Shown: positions 1 through 8,052, counted from the stretch's first letter. The stretch: DNA of 15,417 nt from Candidatus Pelagibacter sp. (GCA_016777545.1 JADHRH010000009.1:1-15417), one strand, 5' to 3'. Translations and numbers: made by a program. Notes: generated by a model from the letters alone, not told the origin.

Positions 1-1482
1 CATCAACAATCATCTAAAAATTTTAAGATTATTGAAATTCATAAAAAACTACCTCATACAATTATTAAAAATTTTAATTTAGGATATGACCCAACACTAT
101 TTACATCAAAATTTCTTAATAAATATTTTAAGAATAATAACTTAATTTCAATTGACCAAAACTTAATTGACCAAATATTTAAATTTAAAGAAAAACCTAC
201 TAAGCCATTCTACTCTTTAGACACAAAAATTATAGGTGAGCCATATAGTTCTAAAATTTCTAAAGTAGTGCGATTTCTTAAAAACAACAAAGCAGATTAT
301 TGTTTCATTTCTGCACCTGAAAATGTGGCATGGCTTTTAAATATTCGTGGATATGATAATCCAAATAGCCCAATTGCGAATGCAAGATTGATACTAAATA
401 AAAAAAAAGAATTTTTTTTAATAACAAATGAAAAAAAATTAAAGAATCTTTTATTAGATAAAAAGATTAAAAAGAAACAAATTTTACCAATCAAATCACT
501 TCCACAATTTTTAGATAATTTAAAAGGTAAAAATTTTATTATTGATAATAAAACCTGCTCAATTTTTTATGAAAAAATAATTAAATCAAATTTTAATATA
601 CTTAAATTTGATGATCCTGTTTATGAATTAAAATCAATGAAAAATTCTAATGAAATAAAACATATGATCGAAGCCCATAAAAAAGATGGATTAGCGTTAA
701 CAAGATTTATTTATTGGATTAAAAATGTTAATAAAAAAAAAATTACAGAAGTGTATGCACAAAACAAATTAGAAAAATTCAGAAAACTAAATAAAGATTA
801 TTTATTTCCAAGTTTTGATACTATTGCTGGCGCTGGCTCAAATGGGGCAATTGTTCATTATAGGGCTAATAAAAAAACAACTAAAAAAATTGAACAGAAT
901 GATATTTTATTGGTAGATTCGGGTGGACAATATCATTACGGTACTACAGATGTTACGAGGACTATTTCATTCTCAAAACAAAACAAATTTATCAAAAATG
1001 CTTATACGAACGTATTAAAAGGACATATTGCAGTTGCCTTAACAAATTTGAATAAAGATGACACTGGAAAAAGAATCGACATAAGAGCTAGAAAATATTT
1101 AAAAAAAGAAGGTCAAGATTATGCTCACGGAACAGGCCATGGAGTTGGTTTTTTTTTAAACGTCCATGAAGGACCTCAATCTATCTCAAAACATAATTCG
1201 ATAAAGATAAAAAATGGAATGATCCTGAGTAATGAACCAGGTTTTTATAAAAAAAACCACTTTGGTGTTAGGATCGAAAACTTAATCTATGCCAAAAAAA
1301 CCAAAAGAAGCTTTAATTTTGAAAACCTTACACTTGCTCCTTTAGAAAAAGATTTAATTAACTACGAGTTATTAAATAAAATAGAAAAAGATTACTTATT
1401 TAAATATCATTTAAATATTTATTCAGAATTTTCTGGTTTGCTTAATAAAAAAGAAAGAAAGTGGTTAGCCACTCTTATTTAA
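1..1482 (+). CDS. pepP: Aminopeptidase P family (M24B) metallopeptidase, 5'-truncated by window edge
   Basis: Removes N-terminal residues preceding proline from peptides, probably in the cytoplasm. The frame is open from base 1 to the TAA at 1480-1482, giving 493 residues with the start outside the window. A GTG at 268 is only an internal valine codon, because the 89 codons before it read as the typical N-terminal region of long aminopeptidase P proteins (GYDP near 28, later AWLLNIRG). Order: remnant of the first creatinase-like N domain, a second creatinase-like domain (about 75-215), the pita-bread M24 domain (about 218-430) and a C-terminal M24_C extension. The dinuclear metal ligands are all present: D306 and D317 (DSGG...GTTDVTRT), H380 (GTGHGVGFFLNVHEGP), E412 (NEPGFY) and E426 (GVRIEN). 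It converges on ligA with an 18-bp coding overlap and is not part of that operon. The family is secure; the exact substrate is not known. Confidence 0.93.
   Translation, partial: HQQSSKNFKIIEIHKKLPHTIIKNFNLGYDPTLFTSKFLNKYFKNNNLISIDQNLIDQIFKFKEKPTKPFYSLDTKIIGEPYSSKISKVVRFLKNNKADYCFISAPENVAWLLNIRGYDNPNSPIANARLILNKKKEFFLITNEKKLKNLLLDKKIKKKQILPIKSLPQFLDNLKGKNFIIDNKTCSIFYEKIIKSNFNILKFDDPVYELKSMKNSNEIKHMIEAHKKDGLALTRFIYWIKNVNKKKITEVYAQNKLEKFRKLNKDYLFPSFDTIAGAGSNGAIVHYRANKKTTKKIEQNDILLVDSGGQYHYGTTDVTRTISFSKQNKFIKNAYTNVLKGHIAVALTNLNKDDTGKRIDIRARKYLKKEGQDYAHGTGHGVGFFLNVHEGPQSISKHNSIKIKNGMILSNEPGFYKKNHFGVRIENLIYAKKTKRSFNFENLTLAPLEKDLINYELLNKIEKDYLFKYHLNIYSEFSGLLNKKERKWLATLI
1460..1473. terminator. Candidate bidirectional intrinsic terminator within the pepP/ligA coding overlap
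   Basis: A perfect 5-bp inverted repeat (AGTGG at 1460-1464, CCACT at 1469-1473) encloses a 4-base loop. On the plus strand it is followed by CTTATTTAACATTTTT; on the minus strand by TTTCTTTCTTTTTT, a better U-tract. It lies exactly where two converging genes end and contains the ligA stop codon. The stem is short and no RNA data are available, so termination is an inference. Confidence 0.4.
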
Positions 1483-3495
1483 CATTTTTAACCATTCTGT
1501 CTGATTAATAATTTTTATATTCCACTCTTTAGCTGTGTTTATTTTTTTTAGGGTTGGTTTGTCTCCAGCAATTAAATAATCAAGTTTTTTATTAACGTTA
1601 CTAATTATTTTTCCTGAATTTTGCTCTATCAATGATTTTGCTTCCGCCCTGCTTATTCCATTTAACTTCCCAGTTAACATAAAAGTTTTATTTTTTAACA
1701 ATCCATTATTATTTATTAAAATTATATCTTTGATTAATAAATTTTTTTCTAACTCAGACAACACTTTAAGATTAGTTTTATTTAGGAAAAATTTTTTAAT
1801 GGATTGAATTTGAGTTATTCCAATTCCATCAATATTAGATAAACTTTCAATATTCTTTTCACCTGATAGTCTAAAAAAATTAGATGCTGTTTTAAGGTGT
1901 CTTGCAATAAGCTTAGCATTTTCTTGTCCAATATGTCTTATTCCTAATGAATAAATAAATCGCTCTAGAGAAATATTTTTTTTTTCTTCAATTGAGAATC
2001 TTAAATTAGCAACTGATAATTTTCCCCATCCTTCGAGTTCTTCTATTTTATTATAATTAAGCTTAAATATATCCTGTGGAAGTCTTACTAATTTTAGATT
2101 CCAAAAATTTTCAACAATTTTCTTGCCAAATCCGTCTATGTTAAATGCGTCCTTAGAAACAAAATGTTTAATTCTCTCTATGGCAATTTTTTCACATTCA
2201 AACCCCTCACTAGCACACCTTCTTACAGCATCTTGTCTTTTAGTTGTCTCATTATAATCTTTAATTGTTTTGCTTCCACACGATGGGCACTTTAATGGAA
2301 AAATAAATTTCTTTGAATTTTGTTTTCTTTTTTTTAAATCTACTGAAACTACATGTGGAATTACATCTCCAGCTCTTTCAACAGTGACCGTATCCCCTAC
2401 TCTTATATCTTTTCTAACAATTTCATCTTCATTGTGAAGCGTTGCATTTGAAACTATTACTCCCCCTATATTAACTGGTTTAATTTTTGCAACCGGGGTA
2501 AGTGCCCCCGTTCTACCAATTTGTATTTCAATATTCATTATTTCTGAAATTGAGCTATTAGCTGAAAACTTATGTGCTATCGCCCATCTTGGTGCATTAG
2601 CAGCAAAACCCAGTCTTTTTTGTAAATCAAAATCATTAACTTTATAAACAATTCCATCTATATCAAATGCCAGCTCTTTTCTTTTTTCCTCTAATTCTTT
2701 ATGATTTAACATTAAATTTTTAACCCCAATAATTTTTTTATTAAATGGGTTTGTTTTAAACCCCCATAATTTTAAATTTTCTAAGAAACTTGTTTGATTT
2801 TTGATATTCATTTTTTTTTCATAACCATATGTGTAGGCAATAAATTTTAATGGAATTTTTGCAGTTATTAATGAATTTTTTTGTCTTAATGATCCAGAAG
2901 CAGCATTTCTAGGGTTTGCAAACTTGTCTTTAATTTTTTTAAAATCATTATTTTCTATAAAAACTTCACCTCTAATATCTATTTCTTTAGGGAAGTTACT
3001 CTTAGTAATCTCCAAAGGTATATCCTTAATGGTTTTTAAATTTTGTGTAATATCCTCTCCTTCATTACCATCTCCTCTAGAAAGCCCTTTGGTTAATTTT
3101 CCATTAATATAAATTAGGGATGCAGATATTCCATCAATTTTTGGTTCAGCACTATATTCGATAGTATTTACATCTTTTAAACTTAAGAAATTAATTATTT
3201 TTTTTTCAAAATTTTTTAAGTCTTCTTCATTAAAAGCATTTCCAAGCGACAACATCGGAACTTTATGTTTTATTTTTTGAAAGTTTTTTGATGGTTTAAA
3301 TCCTATGGATTTAGTGGGAGAATATTCACTTTTTAAAAATTTATATTTACTCTCTAAATCTATTATATCTTTTTTTAAAAGATCAAATTCTTGATCTGAT
3401 ACGATAGGTTTGTTTTTATCATAATAATGCTTGTTATGTCTCTGAAATAAATCAATTTTTTTTAAGTATTCAATTTCAAGATCTTTATCATTCAT
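1465..3495 (-). CDS. ligA: NAD-dependent DNA ligase LigA
   Basis: Seals nicks with NAD+ as AMP donor during replication and repair. At 676 residues it has the usual LigA length and full domain order: domain Ia (HxxYY near 23-25, 1-70), nucleotidyltransferase with adenylation lysine K119 in EPKIDG and SRGDGNEGEDIT at 139-150, OB fold (about 320-400, IGRTGALTPVA), four-cysteine zinc finger (C403, C406, C427, C434), helix-hairpin-helix region (about 440-590) and a C-terminal BRCT domain (about 597-676, FMLTGKL). The second cysteine pair is spaced C-x6-C, against the C-x5-C I recall for the E. coli enzyme. The start lies 1 bp after the bamD stop, so it is probably translated from the same message; an in-frame start further upstream would overlap bamD. 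It is the last gene of the minus-strand run and its 3' end overlaps the opposing peptidase gene. Confidence 0.97.
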   Translation of the reverse strand: MNDKDLEIEYLKKIDLFQRHNKHYYDKNKPIVSDQEFDLLKKDIIDLESKYKFLKSEYSPTKSIGFKPSKNFQKIKHKVPMLSLGNAFNEEDLKNFEKKIINFLSLKDVNTIEYSAEPKIDGISASLIYINGKLTKGLSRGDGNEGEDITQNLKTIKDIPLEITKSNFPKEIDIRGEVFIENNDFKKIKDKFANPRNAASGSLRQKNSLITAKIPLKFIAYTYGYEKKMNIKNQTSFLENLKLWGFKTNPFNKKIIGVKNLMLNHKELEEKRKELAFDIDGIVYKVNDFDLQKRLGFAANAPRWAIAHKFSANSSISEIMNIEIQIGRTGALTPVAKIKPVNIGGVIVSNATLHNEDEIVRKDIRVGDTVTVERAGDVIPHVVSVDLKKRKQNSKKFIFPLKCPSCGSKTIKDYNETTKRQDAVRRCASEGFECEKIAIERIKHFVSKDAFNIDGFGKKIVENFWNLKLVRLPQDIFKLNYNKIEELEGWGKLSVANLRFSIEEKKNISLERFIYSLGIRHIGQENAKLIARHLKTASNFFRLSGEKNIESLSNIDGIGITQIQSIKKFFLNKTNLKVLSELEKNLLIKDIILINNNGLLKNKTFMLTGKLNGISRAEAKSLIEQNSGKIISNVNKKLDYLIAGDKPTLKKINTAKEWNIKIINQTEWLKMLNKSG

Positions 3496-3496
3496 T

Positions 3497-4345
3497 TTAC
3501 TCGAACAATCCCTTAAATCTTTTTATTAAGCCTATCTTTTTCTTTTTATCTTTTTGTAATTCTTTTACACCATCTCTATAATCTTTATTAAATACTTTGT
3601 AAGAATTTTTATACCAATCAGAAGATTGGTAATTGTATCCTAAAGTGCTTGCATATTTTTTTGACTCATTAATTAATCCAAGTCTATAATTAATTTCAAC
3701 CAGTCTATGAAGAGCTTCCTCTGTATAAATGGTTGTATTGTAATCTTTAACAACTGTTTTAAATCGATTAAGTGCTGGGATCCACTTAGTTTTTTTTAGA
3801 TAATATCTAGCTATGTACATCTCTTTTGCTGCCAAAATTTCATTAATTAAATCTATTTTAAATTTAGCATCCATGGCAAATTCTGTACTAGGATAATCTC
3901 TAATTATAGTTTCAAATTGCTCCTTAGAATCTAATATTGATTTTAAGTCTTTTTTTTCATCAACTATTTGTTCATAAAAACTCATACCTAGAAGAAAATG
4001 TGCATAAACTTTATCTTTATGATTTGGATATGTTACTAAATATCTTTCTAACTCAAAAATTGCATCACTGTAATAATCTTGAGTATAGTATGCATAAGCT
4101 GCCATAATTGCAGATTTTGCAGCCCAGGGTGACTGTGGAAATAACAACTCAGCCTCATTAAATTTTTTAGCTGCTAATAAAACATCTCCTCTTTGAAGTT
4201 CAAAATAACCCTCTTTGTATGCATCTGACATCTGCATTTCCATATCCACTTCTACAATTTCAGATATTTTTTTTGTTTTATCTCCACAAGACCAAATAAA
4301 GGTAAAAGTGATTAAAAGAAGTATAATTTTTAATTTTGAAAGCAT
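3497..4345 (-). CDS. bamD: Outer membrane assembly lipoprotein BamD (ComL/YfiO)
   Basis: Essential lipoprotein of the BAM complex, anchored to the periplasmic face of the outer membrane, where it helps fold beta-barrel proteins with BamA. The 282-residue product begins with a short basic N-terminus, a hydrophobic segment (about 5-19) and a lipobox ending IWSC, with C20 as the lipidated cysteine. Five TPR-like helical pairs follow, typical of the family: for example AYKEGYFELQRGDVLLAAKKF near 42-62, PNHKDKVYAHFLLGMSFYEQ in the second third, and an ALHRLVEINYRLG segment towards the end. The C-terminus is rich in lysine (about 255-280). It starts 38 bp after the lpxC stop and ends 1 bp before ligA. 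Many alphaproteobacteria have recN between bamD and ligA; here there is no room for it. Confidence 0.93.
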   Translation of the reverse strand: MLSKLKIILLLITFTFIWSCGDKTKKISEIVEVDMEMQMSDAYKEGYFELQRGDVLLAAKKFNEAELLFPQSPWAAKSAIMAAYAYYTQDYYSDAIFELERYLVTYPNHKDKVYAHFLLGMSFYEQIVDEKKDLKSILDSKEQFETIIRDYPSTEFAMDAKFKIDLINEILAAKEMYIARYYLKKTKWIPALNRFKTVVKDYNTTIYTEEALHRLVEINYRLGLINESKKYASTLGYNYQSSDWYKNSYKVFNKDYRDGVKELQKDKKKKIGLIKRFKGLFE

Positions 4346-4383
4346 GGTCTTATTCTAACAGATTATGAATAAAACTCTATTTT

Positions 4384-5304
4384 TTAAGCAATAGATCTTA
4401 GGTGACTCTTATTTATGAAGGTATTTGGCAAATGTTTTTCTGTAATCTCTATTAATGAAAAATTTTCGTCTTGTTGAAAAACTTTTCTCAATAATTGGTT
4501 AGTTAATTTATGCCCTCCTTGAGAACAAATAATTTTTCCAATTATTTTATAACCTGCTAGATATAAATCTCCCATACAATCTAAAATCTTATGGTTTACA
4601 AATTCTTTTTTATTTCTAAGACCTTTTTCATTTAAAATTTCATTGTCCTTAACAACTATTGCATTTTCAAGACTTCCTCCTTGAGCTAATCCCATTTCTT
4701 TTAGCTTTGCAATATCCTCAAAAAGACAGAAGGTTCTTGAATTATAAATATCAGTCAAATCTGACTCGAATACACTTACTAAATTTCTTTGCGTTCCAAT
4801 TAAATTATTTTCATATTTTAGTTCAAAATCTATATCCAAACTAACTTTGCTTGGCTCTATAGAAATTGTTTTTTTACCATCATTAAATTCAATTCTTTTT
4901 TCAATTTTAATAATCTTTATTGGTGCTTCACTATTTTTTATTCCAGCTTTTGATATTTCTTCAATAAAAATTTTTGCTGACCCATCAAGAATTGGTACTT
5001 CCTGATTATCAATCTCTACTAGTGCATTATCAATTCCTAAACCATATAATGCTCCCATTAAATGCTCTATTGTTGATATACTAACCCCACTTTCATTTGC
5101 TATGGTTGTACAAAATACTGCACTACTAACATTAAAAATGTTTGGAACTACTATATTATTTTCTTTTAAATCAACTCTTTTAAAAAGAATTCCCGAATTT
5201 GGTTTTGCTGGCTTAACCGTCATAGTTACATTTGCTCCACTATGAAGCCCAACGCCTTTAAAGATAATATCTCTATTGATAGTTTTTTGATTAAGAACAG
5301 ACAT
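4384..5304 (-). CDS. lpxC: UDP-3-O-acyl-N-acetylglucosamine deacetylase LpxC
   Basis: Zinc hydrolase catalysing the committed, cytoplasmic step of lipid A synthesis, removing the N-acetyl group from UDP-3-O-acyl-GlcNAc. The 306-residue length is that of the standard enzyme. The two-domain fold is marked by KGVGLHSG (16-23), STIEHLMGALYGLGIDNA (77-94) and a C-terminal domain with VNHKILDCMGDLYLAG. The zinc ligands H81, H238 and D242, the catalytic E80 and the general-acid histidine H265 (SQGGHK) are all present, so it should be active and implies that the organism makes lipid A. It follows ftsA after 65 bp, the longest gap in the run, and may have its own promoter. In many alphaproteobacteria ftsZ separates ftsA and lpxC; it is absent here. 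Confidence 0.97.
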   Translation of the reverse strand: MSVLNQKTINRDIIFKGVGLHSGANVTMTVKPAKPNSGILFKRVDLKENNIVVPNIFNVSSAVFCTTIANESGVSISTIEHLMGALYGLGIDNALVEIDNQEVPILDGSAKIFIEEISKAGIKNSEAPIKIIKIEKRIEFNDGKKTISIEPSKVSLDIDFELKYENNLIGTQRNLVSVFESDLTDIYNSRTFCLFEDIAKLKEMGLAQGGSLENAIVVKDNEILNEKGLRNKKEFVNHKILDCMGDLYLAGYKIIGKIICSQGGHKLTNQLLRKVFQQDENFSLIEITEKHLPNTFINKSHLRSIA

Positions 5305-5311
5305 TATTATT

Positions 5312-5340
5312 CTTATAAATAATTGGTTTAAATTTAGAAA
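5312..5340 (-). promoter_or_regulatory. Weak candidate promoter upstream of lpxC
   Basis: In the 65-bp ftsA-lpxC spacer, read on the minus strand, TTTCTA (5340-5335) and TATAAG (5317-5312) are 17 bases apart and resemble a poor -35 and a fair -10 of a sigma70-type promoter. The -10-like box lies 7 bases before the lpxC ATG, so any transcript from it would be almost leaderless. In DNA this AT-rich such matches arise often by chance. The main support is that this is the longest gap in the run. Confidence 0.18.
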
Positions 5341-5369
5341 AACAACAAATGTTACGAGAAAATACTAGT

Positions 5370-6479
5370 CTATTTGAAAAAATGAAAAAGTTTTTCAAAA
5401 AAACCTTGTTTTATTTGTTTTTTTGGCACAACTACAACCTCTTGTTTGTCATACATTTTTCTTAGTTTGTACCCAGATTGACAAACATCACCTAGGGTTT
5501 CCTCTAAAAAATCAATATCTTTAGAAAATGAAATTTTATCTTTAAATTTATTATCTAAAATTTTTGATCCTTCTCCCATCAGTATCATCTTAGATTGGGT
5601 CTTTACCTTTGCATTTGAGGTAAGAGATTTATCACATAATTCAAGAATCTCTTCCGTTCTAGCAAAAGCTATTTTTTGTAGCATTTCCAAAGAAAAATTT
5701 GGATTATCAGTATATTCGTTATTTTTTTCAAAATTTAATTTAAGTTTTTCTGCTTCATTAATATCAATTTTTAAAAGTAGAGAAATATCTTTAGTAATAT
5801 GGTTTCCACCTATCGGCAGAACGTCCAAAAAGATCAATTTATCATTATAAAAGGAAATAATTGATGTTTTTTTAAAAGCAATATCAATGAAAGATACCTC
5901 TCCTGTTAAATTTAAATTATTTTTATAATTGATTGATTTTGCATAACTAGAGCAAATTATTTGATTAATTGATATATTTAATTCTGAAAAAATATTTTTA
6001 AAGCTAAAGACTAATTCATTTGGAAGGCAGATAAAAATAATGTCTAGCGATATAAATTGGCAATCGATTTCATCTGGTAACTCAGAATAATCAACATTAT
6101 CAATTTTATAATTATTTATAATTATGTGTGCAATATTATAATCTGAATAATATTTTTTTATTTGCTGCTTTGCTTCTTGAATTAAAAATATGATATCATC
6201 TTGTCTTAATTTCAGTTCTTCAATTTTTTTAAATACAGAAATTGCAACAGAAATCGTTTTTGAACTATCTATCATCAAATCTATATTATCAATATATTCA
6301 TTTGTGGATTTTTCTAGCGATGCAATAATTTTTTGAATATCTAGTTTAAGATTAAATTGCTCTGTATAAAAATTACTCTCAATAAAAAAAGGATTATTCT
6401 TACTTTCCTCATTAAATGCACCTGCTCTTATTTTTGAAGAACCACAGTCAATTATTATTTGAAATTTTTTATCACTCAT
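5370..6479 (-). CDS. ftsA: Cell division protein FtsA, short and divergent
   Basis: Actin-like protein that tethers FtsZ filaments to the inner membrane and recruits later divisome proteins. The 369-residue product is shorter than the roughly 420 of E. coli FtsA. Features supporting the call are the N-terminal phosphate-1 loop DCGSSKIRAG (11-20), the highly characteristic LPIGGNHITKDIS (221-233), and a C-terminal amphipathic membrane-targeting helix (about 357-369, GFFEKLFHFFK) after a basic linker. Two nucleotide-pocket motifs differ from the usual pattern: phosphate-2 reads IDIAFKKTSI (198-207) where DIGxGTT is expected, and the adenosine motif reads MILMGEGSKI (298-307) where a GGG or GG-containing loop is usual. 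Its ATG shares one base with the ftsQ stop (TAATG), implying translational coupling. No ftsZ follows. The identity is supported by motifs and position; ATP binding is uncertain. Confidence 0.88.
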   Translation of the reverse strand: MSDKKFQIIIDCGSSKIRAGAFNEESKNNPFFIESNFYTEQFNLKLDIQKIIASLEKSTNEYIDNIDLMIDSSKTISVAISVFKKIEELKLRQDDIIFLIQEAKQQIKKYYSDYNIAHIIINNYKIDNVDYSELPDEIDCQFISLDIIFICLPNELVFSFKNIFSELNISINQIICSSYAKSINYKNNLNLTGEVSFIDIAFKKTSIISFYNDKLIFLDVLPIGGNHITKDISLLLKIDINEAEKLKLNFEKNNEYTDNPNFSLEMLQKIAFARTEEILELCDKSLTSNAKVKTQSKMILMGEGSKILDNKFKDKISFSKDIDFLEETLGDVCQSGYKLRKMYDKQEVVVVPKKQIKQGFFEKLFHFFK

Positions 6480-7156
6480 TACTTAGCAACTAAATGATTT
6501 TTAATTCTCAAATCAATAAATTTAAAATCTTTAAAATTATCATTATTGATAAGTTCCTTAGATAAGTTTAATGACGCTACAATATGTTCTTGTGGTAGCT
6601 TAATCAAAATATCCTTATCAGTTAAAATATCCCATCTACCTGATGGGAAAAAAGATAATTCTTTTAAATTTGAAAAAGACCACATAGATTTTTCAATATT
6701 TTTTTTAAATGATAAAAAATCTTGAGAATTAAATTCACCAAAAATGTATGGGAGTAGTTCGTTGTTACTTTTATCTTCAATTAACTTACCATTGGCACCT
6801 ACTAGATATTGACTATTATTAGAAACTCGAGCAATTAATTTAGTTGGTTTAATTTTAATGTTAAGTGTTGATGGGTAAATTTTTTTTATATTAAACTCTT
6901 GTATAATATTATGTTTTTCTAAAATTTTTATTATTTCTTCCTCATTAATGACAAATATACTTTTATATAAAAGGTTATTAAGGTTATTTAAGATCTCCAA
7001 ATTTTTTCTCTCAGAAAGACCTGTAATATTTATTTTAGTTATTGATGAAGATAATTTTTTTTGATCGTTTATAAATTTTGCACTAGTAGTGCTTAAAATG
7101 AATAAAAATAATAAATAAATTATTATTTTATTTTTTTTACCTATTGATTGATGCAT
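6479..7156 (-). CDS. ftsQ: Cell division protein FtsQ
   Basis: Bitopic divisome protein that links early (FtsA/FtsZ) and late (FtsW/FtsI) division proteins through its periplasmic domain. The 225-residue product has a very short basic cytoplasmic tail (1-10), one transmembrane segment (about 11-28), a POTRA domain (about 38-104; begins ITKINITGL and ends IYPSTLNIKIKP) and a beta domain with PSGRWDIL (171-178) and the C-terminal IDLRIKNHLV (214-223), which are recognisable FtsQ signatures. It is shorter than E. coli FtsQ (276 residues), and the cytoplasmic tail is unusually small. The start codon lies within the end of ddl (20-bp overlap) and no later in-frame ATG would keep the membrane segment, so this start is preferred. 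Position between ddl and ftsA is the classical one. Confidence 0.9.
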   Translation of the reverse strand: MHQSIGKKNKIIIYLLFLFILSTTSAKFINDQKKLSSSITKINITGLSERKNLEILNNLNNLLYKSIFVINEEEIIKILEKHNIIQEFNIKKIYPSTLNIKIKPTKLIARVSNNSQYLVGANGKLIEDKSNNELLPYIFGEFNSQDFLSFKKNIEKSMWSFSNLKELSFFPSGRWDILTDKDILIKLPQEHIVASLNLSKELINNDNFKDFKFIDLRIKNHLVAK

Positions 7157-8051
7157 CTTTTAAAATCCATTCAATTAATTTTATAAAACTTATACCCTTA
7201 TGTTTTGCAATCTCAGGGACTAATGAAAGTTTAGTCATTCCAGGCTGAGTATTAATCTCTAACAAATAAAACTTCCCGTTAAAAAATTTAAAGTCAGATC
7301 TTGTAACACCTTTACAGCCTATAATTTTATGAGCTGCTCTTGCTATGCCAGTAATTTTAGCTAGATTATTTTTACTCAAATCTACAGGAATTAAGTGCTT
7401 AGTCTTAGCACTAGAATTATATTTTGCCTCATAATCATAAAACTTTCTTTTAGGCTCAAGTTCAATTGCACCAAGTGATTTATTATTCATTATTGCAACT
7501 TGGATTTCTCTACCTGGTATAAATTCCTCAATTAATATTTCATTATAACTTTTTAATACTTTTAAGTTTTTTAATATATTGGTCTTGTCACAAATATATA
7601 CATGAACGCTAGACCCTTCATTTATAGGTTTTACTACTACAGGGAATTTTAAATTTTTTTCAATTAATTTTATAATGTTAAGTTTATTTTTTTTATGATT
7701 AAATTTAATATATTTTGGAGTTAGTATTTTATTTTTTATAAAAATTTTTTTTGAAATTTCTTTATCCATTGCTATTGATGATGCAATTACACCTGAGTGT
7801 GTGTATGGAATTTTTTTAGTCTCTAAAATTGCTTGAATGTATCCATCCTCACCAAATTGTCCATGTAGCGCATTAAAAATAACATCTGGTTTAAATGAAG
7901 TGATATTCTTTGAAAGATTTTTATCAGGCTCACTAATTAAAACCTTATATCCATTTTTAATTAACTCTTTGGCAACTTGCTTTCCAGTATCTAAGCTAAT
8001 TAACCGTTCCTTAGATATACCACCAGATAATATTAAGATTTTTTTTGTCAT
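7137..8051 (-). CDS. ddl: D-alanine--D-alanine ligase
   Basis: ATP-grasp enzyme joining two D-alanines in the cytoplasm; the dipeptide is the substrate MurF adds to UDP-MurNAc-tripeptide. The 304-residue product is of the short, DdlB-like type found in dcw clusters. Visible elements are SGGISKERLISL with E15, NALHGQFGEDG (60-70), the ATP-binding lysine K141 in VVVKPINEGSS, FYDYEAKY (204-211) of the omega-loop region, and the metal and substrate site GVTRSDF (D253) and LEINTQPGMT (E265, N267). All key residues are present. It starts 1 bp after the murB stop and its 3' end overlaps the ftsQ start by 20 bp. Confidence 0.97.
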   Translation of the reverse strand: MTKKILILSGGISKERLISLDTGKQVAKELIKNGYKVLISEPDKNLSKNITSFKPDVIFNALHGQFGEDGYIQAILETKKIPYTHSGVIASSIAMDKEISKKIFIKNKILTPKYIKFNHKKNKLNIIKLIEKNLKFPVVVKPINEGSSVHVYICDKTNILKNLKVLKSYNEILIEEFIPGREIQVAIMNNKSLGAIELEPKRKFYDYEAKYNSSAKTKHLIPVDLSKNNLAKITGIARAAHKIIGCKGVTRSDFKFFNGKFYLLEINTQPGMTKLSLVPEIAKHKGISFIKLIEWILKDASINR

Positions 8052-8052
8052 T

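Noticed and set aside
297..494. Minus-strand open frame within the peptidase gene
   Set aside because: Its Phe-rich translation simply reflects the A-rich coding strand of the peptidase gene.
4346..4383. TAGAAT box in the lpxC-bamD gap as a promoter
   Set aside because: The box is only a few bases before the bamD start and has no -35 partner; too weak in DNA of this composition to list.
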